Origin: PoT sp049331405
GTDB taxonomy: Bacteria; Planctomycetota; Planctomycetia; Isosphaerales; Isosphaeraceae
Length of the DNA stretch: 64,000 nucleotides
Reading direction: 5' to 3'
Assembly: GCF_049331405.1 (NCBI RefSeq)
Contig: NZ_CP186274.1
Location: 7,688,001 to 7,752,000, forward strand
The notes beneath the pieces are model-generated. The model was not told the origin of the DNA, did no database searches, and saw nothing but the letters and a program-made list of their open reading frames with translations. Position numbers and translations under genes: made by a program. This document shows, piece after piece, positions 53,194-62,012 of this stretch (positions are counted from its first letter, which is position 1; each line of letters opens with the position of its first letter).

Positions 53194-55062
53194 GTGATCC
53201 CTAACTTGAATCGGCGAGAGGCTATCGGACTCATCGGAGGCCTCGGTGCGGCCGCCTCCACGCTCGCGAACGCCAAGCCGGCCGAGGCTGGCCACGTCGA
53301 GGTCGGCCACTATGTGCGACGGCCGGGCGTCCAGGGCCGGATGACCGGTGCGCAGGCCGCCGCCGCCGCACTCTGCTGCGAGGGCGTGCCTTGCGTCTTC
53401 GGCGTGCCGGGCGCTCAGAACAATGAGTTCTGGGACGCCCTCAAGGCCCGACGCGTGCCTTATCTGCTCGTGACGAACGAGTCATCCTCAAGCGTCATGG
53501 CCGACGCCGCGGCGCGAGCCACCGGTCAGGTTGGCGTCTTCAGCGTCGTCCCCGGCCCCGGCCTGACCAATGCCATGACGGGCATTGGCGAGGCCCTCCT
53601 CGACTCCGTTCCGATTGTCGGGATCATCACCGACGTCGACCGACGACCGAGTGCCCCGGTCGGGCAGGTCCACTCGCTCCCGAACGCAGCCCTGCTCCAA
53701 CCGATCGTCAAGGCGGTGATCGAAGTCCGCCACCAGGCCGAGATTCCTGGCGCGATCCACCAGGCCTATCGCGTGGCTGTCTCGGGCGAGCCCGGCCCCG
53801 TGGCCGTCTTGATCCCGTTCACGTATTTCACCGAGGCCTGGGACTACGACCAGCCGGTCCCTCCCCCCTACCCGCTTCCGTTCGATGAGGCCGGCTACCA
53901 GCAGATCCTCGCCCGACTGGCCAACAAGAACTGTCGGGTCGGCATCTACGCAGGCCTCGGCTGCGTCGACTCAAGCCCCGGTCTCGTCGCGGTGGCCGAA
54001 ATGCTCCAGGCGCCCGTGGCGACCTCGGTGAGCGGCAAAGGGTGTATCCCCGACTCGCATCCCCTGGCCGTCGGCTGGGGATACGGCAAGCAAGGGACGC
54101 GCGCGGCGGAAAAGGTCTTCAAGGATGTCGATATCGTCCTTGCCGTCGGCGTGCGGTACAGCGAGGTCTCGACCGCCAATTACGCGATCCCGAAGCACAA
54201 CGTGCTCCACGTCGACGCGAACCCCAACAACCTCGGCCGGAATGTCCCCGCCTGTGCGACGCTGCACGCCGATTCCGGGGTCTTCTTCTCCCGACTGCTC
54301 GGCGATGCCGGCCTCCTCCAACGTCCCCCTTCCGATCCGCTCGTCAGGAAGATCCAGGCGGCTCGCGAACTCGACAGGCGTGAGAACTTCACACCGAAGA
54401 TCAATTCGGCCGTGGATCCGATGTTCTTCCTCGTTCAGCTTCGCCAACTGCTCGGGCCTGATGAACTGCTCTTCGTCGACGTCACGGCCTCGACGCACTG
54501 GGCCTCAGAATCCGTCGACGTCCAGGGACCTCGTCGCTACTTCACACCCTCGAACAATCAGAGCATGGGGTGGGCAATCCCGGCGGCGATCGGTGCCCAG
54601 AGGGTCCGACCCGACCGCCAGGTCATCTCGATCACCGGCGACGGGTGTTTCCTGATGTCGGCCATCGAGATGAGCACGGCCGCCCGAGCCTGTCTGCCGG
54701 TCAAGTTCTTTGTCTTCGACGACGGCGCTTACCACTACATGCAGATGCTCCAGGAGCCGGTCTATCGACGGACCACCGCCACCGAGATCGCCAGGATCGA
54801 CTATGGTGCCTTTGCCCAGGGAGTCGGCCTCACTTACAACGAGATCTCGGTGAACCCCGATGTGTGCAACGGCATCGGCCGGGCCCTGGCCACCCCCGGG
54901 CCCGTCCTGACCCGAGTGGTCGTGAGCTACGAGGGCCGGGAAATCCGCTGGCTCAACGCCTTGAAGACCACCTACCTCAACCGGCTCTCGACCGAGCAAA
55001 AGGTCAGGATGGCGAGCCGAGTCGGCGTCCGCTCCCTGAAGCGTCGCCCGGACGACGATTGA
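53194..55062 (+). CDS. Acetolactate-synthase-like ThDP enzyme with Tat signal
   Basis: A 622-residue thiamin-diphosphate enzyme of the acetolactate synthase/benzoylformate decarboxylase group. The N-terminal PYR domain has the catalytic glutamate E96 (VTNESSSSVMADAAARATG), the central domain is present (ANKNCRVGIYAGLG), and the PP domain shows the GDG motif at D483 (ISITGDGCFLMSAIEMSTAA) followed by FFVFDDGAYHYMQM. The first 32 residues read like a Tat signal: twin arginines at 7-8 (NRREAIGLIGG), then a hydrophobic Gly/Ala-rich stretch and AEA. This would make it an exported or periplasmic ThDP enzyme, which is unusual. It has no regulatory partner nearby, so true branched-chain biosynthesis is unlikely. 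Start GTG with GGAGG-type site upstream. Confidence 0.85.
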   Translation: MIPNLNRREAIGLIGGLGAAASTLANAKPAEAGHVEVGHYVRRPGVQGRMTGAQAAAAALCCEGVPCVFGVPGAQNNEFWDALKARRVPYLLVTNESSSSVMADAAARATGQVGVFSVVPGPGLTNAMTGIGEALLDSVPIVGIITDVDRRPSAPVGQVHSLPNAALLQPIVKAVIEVRHQAEIPGAIHQAYRVAVSGEPGPVAVLIPFTYFTEAWDYDQPVPPPYPLPFDEAGYQQILARLANKNCRVGIYAGLGCVDSSPGLVAVAEMLQAPVATSVSGKGCIPDSHPLAVGWGYGKQGTRAAEKVFKDVDIVLAVGVRYSEVSTANYAIPKHNVLHVDANPNNLGRNVPACATLHADSGVFFSRLLGDAGLLQRPPSDPLVRKIQAARELDRRENFTPKINSAVDPMFFLVQLRQLLGPDELLFVDVTASTHWASESVDVQGPRRYFTPSNNQSMGWAIPAAIGAQRVRPDRQVISITGDGCFLMSAIEMSTAARACLPVKFFVFDDGAYHYMQMLQEPVYRRTTATEIARIDYGAFAQGVGLTYNEISVNPDVCNGIGRALATPGPVLTRVVVSYEGREIRWLNALKTTYLNRLSTEQKVRMASRVGVRSLKRRPDDD

Positions 55063-55377
55063 CCACGATAAGGGCCCGCCGGTCTCGTCTGAGGCTCACA
55101 AGAAAGCCAAAGTCACCGGGCGAGTTTTGCCGATAACGAGGCTCGTGTGTGCCGAGCCGGATTTGATCCAGGGCGGTCCAAGTCTAGGTGGGCCGCAAGA
55201 TTTGAGCTTGCACGTTCGTTTCGCGACCGAGATGGAGACCTGCGGGCCATTCATGGGCTGGTTGGACTTCCTCGATTGGGGAGACCACCGTAAGATGCCC
55301 CACCGATGCAGGCAGGGCCGGGTCCGGCGGGAGGCCGACCTGTCCATACCTGCGGCGTTCTTCGGATCAAGTAAGAC
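55063..55377 (+). other. Intergenic region before the ABC exporter genes
   Basis: About 315 bases with no convincing gene, promoter pair or hairpin. Short frames on both strands show no family motif. It probably holds the promoter of the exporter genes that follow. Confidence 0.45.
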
Positions 55378-56250
55378 ATGGACGTTCGCACGACTTCGCC
55401 TTCCCCCGTCCCGCATACGGAGTTCTTCCCTCCGCCTCGCGAGCCGAGGGGGCCGAGCGTTTGGCTCGCGAAGATCCGGCAGGATCGGCGTGAGCTCATC
55501 CAGTTCTGGCCGGTCATTCAGAACATGGTCGTGCAGGACCTGCGCGTCCGCTATCAACGCTCGTTCTTCGGGTTCCTCTGGACCCTGCTCAACCCCATCC
55601 TGATGATGGCCACTCTGACTGTGGTCTTCCCGATCCTCTTCCAGCAGCAACGCGAGCACTACATCGTCATCCTCTTCGCGGGGATGGTCCCCTGGAATTT
55701 TATGAGCGGCTGCCTGAATGATTGCGCCTTTGCCATCATTCACAATGAAGGTTTGATACGTAAAATCTATCTTCCTAAGTTGGTGTTCCCGCTCACGCGA
55801 GTCCTGATCAACCTCACGACGTTTGTCTTCTCCTTTGTGTCACTCTTCCTGATCATGTTGCCGATCGGCGCCAGAGTTTCGCTCCCCATGCTCCTCCTGC
55901 CGGTCGTGATCCTACTCTTCACGGCGTTCGCGCTAGGGCTCGGCCTGATCCTCGCGACGGCGAACACGTTCTTCCGGGATTGCGGGCATCTCGTCTCAGT
56001 GGTGCTCCAGGCCTGGTATTTCGCGACGCCGATCATCTATGACATGTCGAGGTTCTCGGCGCAGACCCAGCGTTGGTTCTGGCTGAACCCGGCCTTCCCG
56101 TTCATCAGGTTGTTCCAGGTCATCCTGTACGATGGGCTCTGGCCGAGTCGGGTCCTCTTTTTGGCGGCTACCGGCATTGCGTCGGTGAGCTTGGGGGTCG
56201 GTTATGTCGCGTTCAAGTCTCATGAAGACAAGCTCGTCTTCCGACTCTAA
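55378..56250 (+). CDS. ABC-2 type polysaccharide exporter permease (Wzm-like)
   Basis: A 290-residue inner-membrane permease of the ABC-2 family that exports polysaccharide or O-antigen-like chains with the ATPase encoded next. The cytosolic start (VVQDLRVRYQRSFFGFLWTL) is the typical Wzm gate-helix region, followed by six membrane segments, for example ILMMATLTVVFPILF and LLPVVILLFTAFALGLGL. The motif YFATPIIYDMS is also typical. Its end overlaps the start of the ATPase gene by 47 bases, a strong sign of coupled translation. Substrate cannot be read from the sequence. Confidence 0.9.
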   Translation: MDVRTTSPSPVPHTEFFPPPREPRGPSVWLAKIRQDRRELIQFWPVIQNMVVQDLRVRYQRSFFGFLWTLLNPILMMATLTVVFPILFQQQREHYIVILFAGMVPWNFMSGCLNDCAFAIIHNEGLIRKIYLPKLVFPLTRVLINLTTFVFSFVSLFLIMLPIGARVSLPMLLLPVVILLFTAFALGLGLILATANTFFRDCGHLVSVVLQAWYFATPIIYDMSRFSAQTQRWFWLNPAFPFIRLFQVILYDGLWPSRVLFLAATGIASVSLGVGYVAFKSHEDKLVFRL

Positions 56251-57037
56251 GCGTCATCGGCGGGACGAGAAGGCGCAAGCGGCGACCGATGCCTTGATCG
56301 AGCTCAATAACGTCTCGTTGCGGTTCGTCAGCTATCACGACAAGCAATACTCGGTGAAGCGGGCGATGCTCGATCTCCTGCTTCGCCGAGAGAACCCCAT
56401 GCCGGCGTCCGAATTCTGGGCGATCCGCGGGGTCTCGCTTCGCGTGAAGAAGGGCGAACGCATCGGGATCGTCGGCTCCAACGGCGCCGGCAAGAGCACC
56501 CTGCTCCGCCTTCTCGCGCGCATCTATCCGCCGACCTCGGGCAATCTAACGATCCGAGGGACGGTGGCGCCGCTGATCGAGATGGGCGCTGGGTTCAATC
56601 AAGAACTCTCGGGGACTGACAACATCCTCCTGAACGGGGCGATGCTGGGCTTCTCAAAGAAGCAGATGCAGGCCAAGGTCGACGGCATCTACAACTTCAC
56701 CGGACTTCGCGAATTCGCAGACCTGCCGCTGAAATATTATTCCAGCGGTATGTACATGCGACTCGCCTTCGCAATCGCCACCGAGATCGACCCCGACATC
56801 CTCATGATCGACGAGTCCCTCGGCGCCGGCGACGCTGCCTTCCTCGAGAAGGCGAAGGCGCGGATCCTGGGCCTCCTCGATCGTTCGAACGTCGTGATCA
56901 TCGTCTCGCACGACCTCGCCGCATTGCGTCAGATGTGCAACCGAGGCATCTGGATGTGCAAAGGGCAGGTGGCGGCTGATGGTCCGATCGACGAAGTAAT
57001 CGACACCTATCTCGAAGCGGGCGGGATCTGCGGCTGA
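56204..57037 (+). CDS. ABC transporter ATPase for polysaccharide export (Wzt-like)
   Basis: A 277-residue ATPase partner of the preceding permease. Walker A GSNGAGKST, Q-loop region IEMGAGFNQELSGTDN, signature YYSSGMYMRLAFA, Walker B ILMIDESLGAGD and H-loop VSHD are all intact. The sequence stops soon after the nucleotide-binding domain, so it lacks the C-terminal carbohydrate-binding domain that some Wzt proteins use to recognise modified chain ends; export therefore probably does not depend on terminal modification. The N-terminal 35 residues before the domain are Ser/Lys-rich. Start ATG 56204 has GGGGGT upstream; ATG 56222 is possible. Confidence 0.9.
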   Translation: MSRSSLMKTSSSSDSKRHRRDEKAQAATDALIELNNVSLRFVSYHDKQYSVKRAMLDLLLRRENPMPASEFWAIRGVSLRVKKGERIGIVGSNGAGKSTLLRLLARIYPPTSGNLTIRGTVAPLIEMGAGFNQELSGTDNILLNGAMLGFSKKQMQAKVDGIYNFTGLREFADLPLKYYSSGMYMRLAFAIATEIDPDILMIDESLGAGDAAFLEKAKARILGLLDRSNVVIIVSHDLAALRQMCNRGIWMCKGQVAADGPIDEVIDTYLEAGGICG

Positions 57038-57138
57038 GTACGCCAGATCGATTCATCGCTCGAATGGCCTTCCATCCCAGGCATTTCGGGCGGTCGAGGT
57101 CAAAGCCCTTCGATAAAGCCAGGGCATCTTGCCTCAAA

Positions 57139-57170
57139 GGCGTAGGCCGACCTTGACGGTCGGCCACGCC
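57139..57170 (+). terminator. U-less hairpin after the exporter genes
   Basis: GGCGT-A-GGCCGACC pairs with GGTCGGCCACGCC (13 bp, one bulged A) around the loop TTGAC. It lies 100 bases after the ATPase stop codon. There is no T tract; its place at a gene end makes termination plausible. Confidence 0.6.
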
Positions 57171-57243
57171 TTCGTATGATGCCCACGCATTGCTGCGCCT
57201 GGAGGATGAAGATCGTAGTCTGGGTCAATGGAGTGGCCCGCCC

Positions 57244-59163
57244 ATGATACTCGCCCCACTCACGATCGTAGCCGCATCGTTCCTTGGCTGGGTGGACATC
57301 AGCGTCCAGCCGAGCCGAGGCGATCGTTCCCACTCAGCCTACAACCGAAGCGTCGCGAGCATCGACCGACCCAGTGAACGGACGGTTGAGACGCTCAAAC
57401 GCTACGACCTCGAGCGTCGCTATCGTCACGACGTCGACGGCGCTCTCTCCAGCCTGGAGAAGCTCGCACGCGAGCATCTCGAAGGAGAGCTAGTTTACGC
57501 GCTGGCCGAGCTCTCCTGGGTGGACGCCCGTCGTCTCGATCGCTGGCGGAAGGCCGGCGCCATCGACCGATATCTCGACACCGTTGCGTACGCCCACGAC
57601 TATCTCACCGACCCCGACCTTATCCAGGCGAACCCGCAACGGGGCTCCGACCCGCAATATCGCGTGGCGATGGAGCTCTACAACGCGGGGCTCGAACGCC
57701 TGATCCGCGGGGCGCAATCCAAGACGAACAACGCGATCCTCCCCGAGGGGACGATCCGGCTCAAGACGCACGGCGGTGAGCAGGTCCTCCGCGTGGTGCT
57801 GAGGAATTCGCCCTGGACCGCGGAGGACATCGACAAGGTCATCCTGGCCTCCGACTTCGAAGTCCTCGGCATGCCCACCCACCCCTATCAGTTCGGGATG
57901 GGTGTGCCGCTCATCGGCGTTCGTCTGGCCGACGCGAACCCGCAGGATGGCCGGAACTTCTATCCGCCGGAAATGGCGTTCCCGTTGACAGCGTTCCTTC
58001 GACCAACGTCGCGACTCCGCGACGTGAAACAGGCCGTCGAGGAGCCTCGGGAATGTGCCCTTGAACTTATCGATCCGATTCGCAATCGCGACCTCGGGCC
58101 TCCTCTCAAGATCCCGGTAGAAGCCGACCTCACCACCCCATTGGCGTACATGTGGTCGCGCACCGATTTGAATCGGTATCGATGGACCGGCCTTCTCCGC
58201 CCGGGTGAGGCTCTGGGGCGTGCCAACTTGATGCTCCTGCGCCCGTACGAGCCTGGCAAGATCCCGGTGGTGATGGTCCACGGCCTGATCTCGAGCCCAC
58301 TGGCCTGGATCCCCATGCTAAACGAGTTGCTCCGCGATCCACGGATCCAGGAGCGCTACCAGTTCATGCTCTACATGTATCCCACCGGCATCCCCTTGCC
58401 GATCGCGGCCGCCGGATTGCGGGATTCGCTGAAGTACGCCGAGCAACTCTACAACGCGGATAAGTCCGACCAGAGCTTCGAAAAGATGGTTCTCTTCGGC
58501 CACAGCATGGGCGGCCTGTTGAGCCATTCGATGGTCGTCCATAGCGACGACAAGTTCTGGCGGATCAACTCGGACCGACGTTTCAATGAGATCGTCGGCC
58601 CGCGAGACGTCCTGGAAGAACTCCAACACTACTTCTTCTTCGAACCGCTTCCCTTCGTGAAGCGCGTGGTCTTCCTCGCGACCCCGCACCACGGTTCCGG
58701 AATGAGTCGCGGCGTCGTGGGACGGGTCAGCTCGGGCCTGATCTCCGAACCCGACCACGTTAGCGATCTCCTCGCGCGACTGATCAAGGACAACCCGGAT
58801 GCCTTCGATCGTCGGAAGTTCCGACGCCTACCGACGAGCATCGAAACGCTGGAACCGGTCACTCCCAACACGCCTTCGATCCTGGGATCATTGCTCACGA
58901 TGCGCCCGGCGCCCGATGTGGCCTTCCACTCCATCATCGGTTCGAACCGCCCGGGCGGGGTCGCCCAGTCGACGGATGGCGTCGTGCCTTACACGAGCGC
59001 CCACCTCGAGGGCGTCCCCGAACTGATCGTGCGCTCGGATCACGGGGTCCAGAAAGACCCCGAGGCGATTCTGGAGGTTCGACGAATCTTGCTGGAGCAT
59101 TTCGCGGCAAACACCGCGGTACCTCAAAGAGCGGCCGTCGTTCCCCCCGGGCGAAGCCAGTAG
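57244..59163 (+). CDS. Alpha/beta hydrolase, probable lipase or esterase
   Basis: A 639-residue protein with a hydrophobic N-terminal segment (MILAPLTIVAASFLGWVDI), so probably exported or membrane-anchored. The alpha/beta hydrolase domain lies in the second half; the nucleophile elbow reads GHSMGGL with S421. VVMVHGLISSPLAWIPML near residue 342 is the oxyanion-hole strand, and DHGVQKDPEAILEVRRIL near the end holds the likely catalytic histidine. A 330-residue N-terminal region of unknown fold precedes it. The distance to the ABC genes and to the next gene is short, so it may belong to the surface-polysaccharide unit. Substrate unknown. Confidence 0.8.
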   Translation: MILAPLTIVAASFLGWVDISVQPSRGDRSHSAYNRSVASIDRPSERTVETLKRYDLERRYRHDVDGALSSLEKLAREHLEGELVYALAELSWVDARRLDRWRKAGAIDRYLDTVAYAHDYLTDPDLIQANPQRGSDPQYRVAMELYNAGLERLIRGAQSKTNNAILPEGTIRLKTHGGEQVLRVVLRNSPWTAEDIDKVILASDFEVLGMPTHPYQFGMGVPLIGVRLADANPQDGRNFYPPEMAFPLTAFLRPTSRLRDVKQAVEEPRECALELIDPIRNRDLGPPLKIPVEADLTTPLAYMWSRTDLNRYRWTGLLRPGEALGRANLMLLRPYEPGKIPVVMVHGLISSPLAWIPMLNELLRDPRIQERYQFMLYMYPTGIPLPIAAAGLRDSLKYAEQLYNADKSDQSFEKMVLFGHSMGGLLSHSMVVHSDDKFWRINSDRRFNEIVGPRDVLEELQHYFFFEPLPFVKRVVFLATPHHGSGMSRGVVGRVSSGLISEPDHVSDLLARLIKDNPDAFDRRKFRRLPTSIETLEPVTPNTPSILGSLLTMRPAPDVAFHSIIGSNRPGGVAQSTDGVVPYTSAHLEGVPELIVRSDHGVQKDPEAILEVRRILLEHFAANTAVPQRAAVVPPGRSQ

Positions 59164-59197
59164 TTGGGGTCGGGTCGACCCCAAGGAGTACGAAGCG

Positions 59198-60340
59198 ATG
59201 CTCGGGTTTACGCACTTGAAGAATGCCTTCAGCGGAGGCCTCTGGCTCCTCCGCAGCTCCGGCCTTCGCCAGAAGCTCGAGGAGCTTGAGCGTCGGTCCA
59301 CCAATTCTGATGTCAACACGCGCCAGCTCGGAGAAATCGTCGAGGAGGTCCGTCGCCTCTCCCAGCGGGTCGAGGCGATGGAAGGACTCGCCCGAGAGTC
59401 GTTCCGCCTGGACGAGCGTCGCTGGGCGGAGCTGGGACATCGTCTCGATGCATTCGCTCGCGATGTCGGCGGCAATGCCGCCAGGGTTGAGCAACGGCTC
59501 ACCGACATCGGGATCACGGCTCAGGGCACTCATGACCGCGCCGTCGAAGTCTTGCAGAAGGCCGACCGCATGGATTTCCTCATGCGATCGCGTAGCCGAA
59601 TCTTCGGCCACGAGATGTACCTCGACCCGAATGACTCAATCGTCTCTCCGTTCCTGCTCCGTGACGGGTACTTCGAGCCCTACGAAACGGCCCTGATCGC
59701 TTCGCAGGTTCGTCAGGGCGACGTAGTCCTCGATATCGGGGCGAACATCGGCTATTACACCCTGATCCTCGCCCGACTCGTCGGTGAGACAGGGCGGGTC
59801 TATGCGTTCGAGCCCGATCCCAACAACTTCGAGCTCCTCCGCAAGAACGTCAGGGCGAACGGCTATCAGAATGTGATTTACATCAAGAAAGCCGTGTCCG
59901 ACAAGACGGGGCCGCTCTCGCTCTACCTCTGTCCCGACAACAAAGGGGATCACCGGATCTACGATTCTCAGGATGATCGCGAGACGTTGTCGATCGAGGC
60001 TGTGACCCTGGACGAGCACTTCTCCGACTTCCAGGGCCAGATCAACTTCATCAAGATGGACATCCAGGGGGCGGAAGGGCGAGCGGTCAAGGGGATGAAG
60101 AAACTCCTTGCCCAGCACCCCGAGACGGCGATGATCACGGAGTTCTGGCCCGCCGGCCTCGAACGTAGCGGGGTTTCTGCGACCGACTATCTCTCCGATC
60201 TGGAAGAGCTTGGATTCCAACTCTTCCGTATCGACGAGGAGGAGGAGTCGACGGAACTCACCACGCGAGACGAATTGATCGAGAAGTATCCCTCGACACG
60301 CGAGGACTTCGGCAACATTTTCTGTGCACGTCCCGCATGA
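59198..60340 (+). CDS. FkbM-family methyltransferase with N-terminal coiled coil
   Basis: A 380-residue SAM-dependent O-methyltransferase of the FkbM family. The catalytic domain begins around residue 165: VVLDIGANIGYYTLILARL (SAM motif I), VYAFEPDPNNFELLRKNV, and FIKMDIQGAEGRAVKG. It likely methylates a sugar hydroxyl. The first 140 residues are a Leu/Glu/Arg-rich coiled coil (residues about 25-75 and 85-130), which is not part of the family core and should drive oligomerisation or membrane-partner binding. A good ribosome site (GGAG, 8 bases) precedes ATG. The neighbouring genes support a role in decorating a surface glycan. Confidence 0.85.
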   Translation: MLGFTHLKNAFSGGLWLLRSSGLRQKLEELERRSTNSDVNTRQLGEIVEEVRRLSQRVEAMEGLARESFRLDERRWAELGHRLDAFARDVGGNAARVEQRLTDIGITAQGTHDRAVEVLQKADRMDFLMRSRSRIFGHEMYLDPNDSIVSPFLLRDGYFEPYETALIASQVRQGDVVLDIGANIGYYTLILARLVGETGRVYAFEPDPNNFELLRKNVRANGYQNVIYIKKAVSDKTGPLSLYLCPDNKGDHRIYDSQDDRETLSIEAVTLDEHFSDFQGQINFIKMDIQGAEGRAVKGMKKLLAQHPETAMITEFWPAGLERSGVSATDYLSDLEELGFQLFRIDEEEESTELTTRDELIEKYPSTREDFGNIFCARPA

Positions 60341-60580
60341 TCCCGGGTTCTGTCTGTCGCCAATCGTCTCGTTCGCCGGTTGGCCTTATTTCCGGGAAAC
60401 GCCTATGCCCACTCGGGTTGTGCAAAGCAGTCGAAACCGGTAGTAATCCTGCGCGACGCGATTACGATGATCGCCTCGCCTGATCCGATCCCAGAGGAGT
60501 GCGTCCTCGTTGTCTGGCCTTTGAACGGCGAGGCCGCGACGCACTTCGGTCCATCAGTTCCCCAAGGATGAGGGCGAACG

Positions 60581-61996
60581 ATGCTATTCAATACGTTCCA
60601 TTTCGCCTATTTCGCGGCGATACTGTTCCCGCTGTACTGGATCCTTCCTCATCGCCCTCAGAACTACTTGTTATTGGCGGCGAGTTATTATTTCTATGCC
60701 TGCTGGGAGCCTGTATTCCTCTCGCTCCTCATCCTCTCGACGGTGATGGACTTCGCATGCGGGCTCGCGGTGGATCGGATCGAAGACCGTCGCAAGCGCA
60801 AATTGTTCGTCGCACTGAGCATGGCCCTGAACCTCGGCATGCTCGGCTACTTTAAATATTACAACTTCTTTGCGGAGAGCCTCCACGACGCCCTACTCCG
60901 CGGCGGTCTGAACGTCCCGATTTCGCAATTGAAGGTCGTGCTACCGATCGGGATCTCGTTCTATACGTTCCAGTCGATGAGTTACGTGATCGACGTCTAC
61001 CGCCGTGACATCAAGCCGACCCGGAACATCGTCGAATTCGCCGCATTCGTCTCGTTCTTCCCCCACCTCGTCGCCGGGCCGATCATGCGTCCCACGACGC
61101 TCTTGCCCCAGATCGAGCGGCCGAGGAAGTTCGACATCCAGCAGTTTTACCGGGGAATCTACCTGATCTTCTGGGGGCTGACCAAGAAGGTCGTCGTCGC
61201 CGACAACCTCGCGTTGATCGTCAATGACCTCTTCGGGCGCTGGGAGACGATCGACGGCGGGCTCGCCCTGATCGCGATTTATGCCTTCGCCTTCCAGATC
61301 TACTGCGACTTCTCCGGCTACACCGACGCCGCGAGGGGTATCGCCAAGTGCCTTGGCTTCGAGCTGGCGCTCAACTTCAACCTGCCGTATTTCGCGACCA
61401 GCCCGCAGGAGTTCTGGAGCCGCTGGCACATCAGCCTCTCGACCTGGTTACGCGATTACCTGTACATCCCCCTGGGCGGTAGCCGAGGCAGTCAGGTCAA
61501 GTTGTATCGCAACTTGATGCTGACCATGATCATCGGGGGGCTTTGGCACGGAGCCGCCTGGACCTTCGTGCTCTGGGGTTTCTATCAAGGGGCATTGCTC
61601 GTCGTGCACCGACTCTGCCGACCTCTCCTCGACCGGATCCGCCCTACGGATCTGATCGATCGGGCGTGCTGGAAGGCTTTGCGGATCTTCGTCACGTTCC
61701 ACCTAGTCTGCTTCGGCTGGCTGATCTTCCGGGCCAATTCGATCGCGCAGCTTAAGGGCATGATCGCGGCCGTTGTCTACCGACCGGCGATCCCGGCTTC
61801 CGCCTACATCCTCCCGGTGGCGATCGTCATCCTCCCGTTGCTCATCTACCAGGTCGCCCAGTTCCTCTCGAAGGATCTGGATGTGATGGCGCGTACGCCC
61901 TGGTATGTGCGTAGCGTCTTCTACACGGCATGCTTCTACGCGTTCGTCCTCGGCGGCGAGTTCGGCGGCGGTCAGTTCATCTACTTTCAGTTCTGA
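60581..61996 (+). CDS. MBOAT-family O-acyltransferase (AlgI/DltB-like)
   Basis: A 471-residue polytopic membrane protein of the MBOAT family, which transfers acyl, usually acetyl, groups from the cytoplasmic side to extracytoplasmic polymers. Motifs of the AlgI type are present: IGISFYTFQSMSYVIDVYR, FVSFFPHLVAGPIMRP, YCDFSGYTDAARGIAKCLGF, SRWHISLSTWLRDYLYIPLG and the invariant histidine H323 in GGLWHGAAW. About ten or more membrane helices are seen. The next gene is an AlgJ-like SGNH protein, the expected partner. Together they suggest acetylation of the exported glycan. Ribosome site AGGATGAGG lies upstream of the ATG. Confidence 0.92.
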   Translation: MLFNTFHFAYFAAILFPLYWILPHRPQNYLLLAASYYFYACWEPVFLSLLILSTVMDFACGLAVDRIEDRRKRKLFVALSMALNLGMLGYFKYYNFFAESLHDALLRGGLNVPISQLKVVLPIGISFYTFQSMSYVIDVYRRDIKPTRNIVEFAAFVSFFPHLVAGPIMRPTTLLPQIERPRKFDIQQFYRGIYLIFWGLTKKVVVADNLALIVNDLFGRWETIDGGLALIAIYAFAFQIYCDFSGYTDAARGIAKCLGFELALNFNLPYFATSPQEFWSRWHISLSTWLRDYLYIPLGGSRGSQVKLYRNLMLTMIIGGLWHGAAWTFVLWGFYQGALLVVHRLCRPLLDRIRPTDLIDRACWKALRIFVTFHLVCFGWLIFRANSIAQLKGMIAAVVYRPAIPASAYILPVAIVILPLLIYQVAQFLSKDLDVMARTPWYVRSVFYTACFYAFVLGGEFGGGQFIYFQF

Positions 61997-62012
61997 GCGA
62001 GGCGATGAGCCG

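Noticed and set aside
60403..60591. A 62-codon minus-strand frame between the FkbM and MBOAT genes
   Set aside because: No ribosome site and no motif; it overlaps the MBOAT start region.
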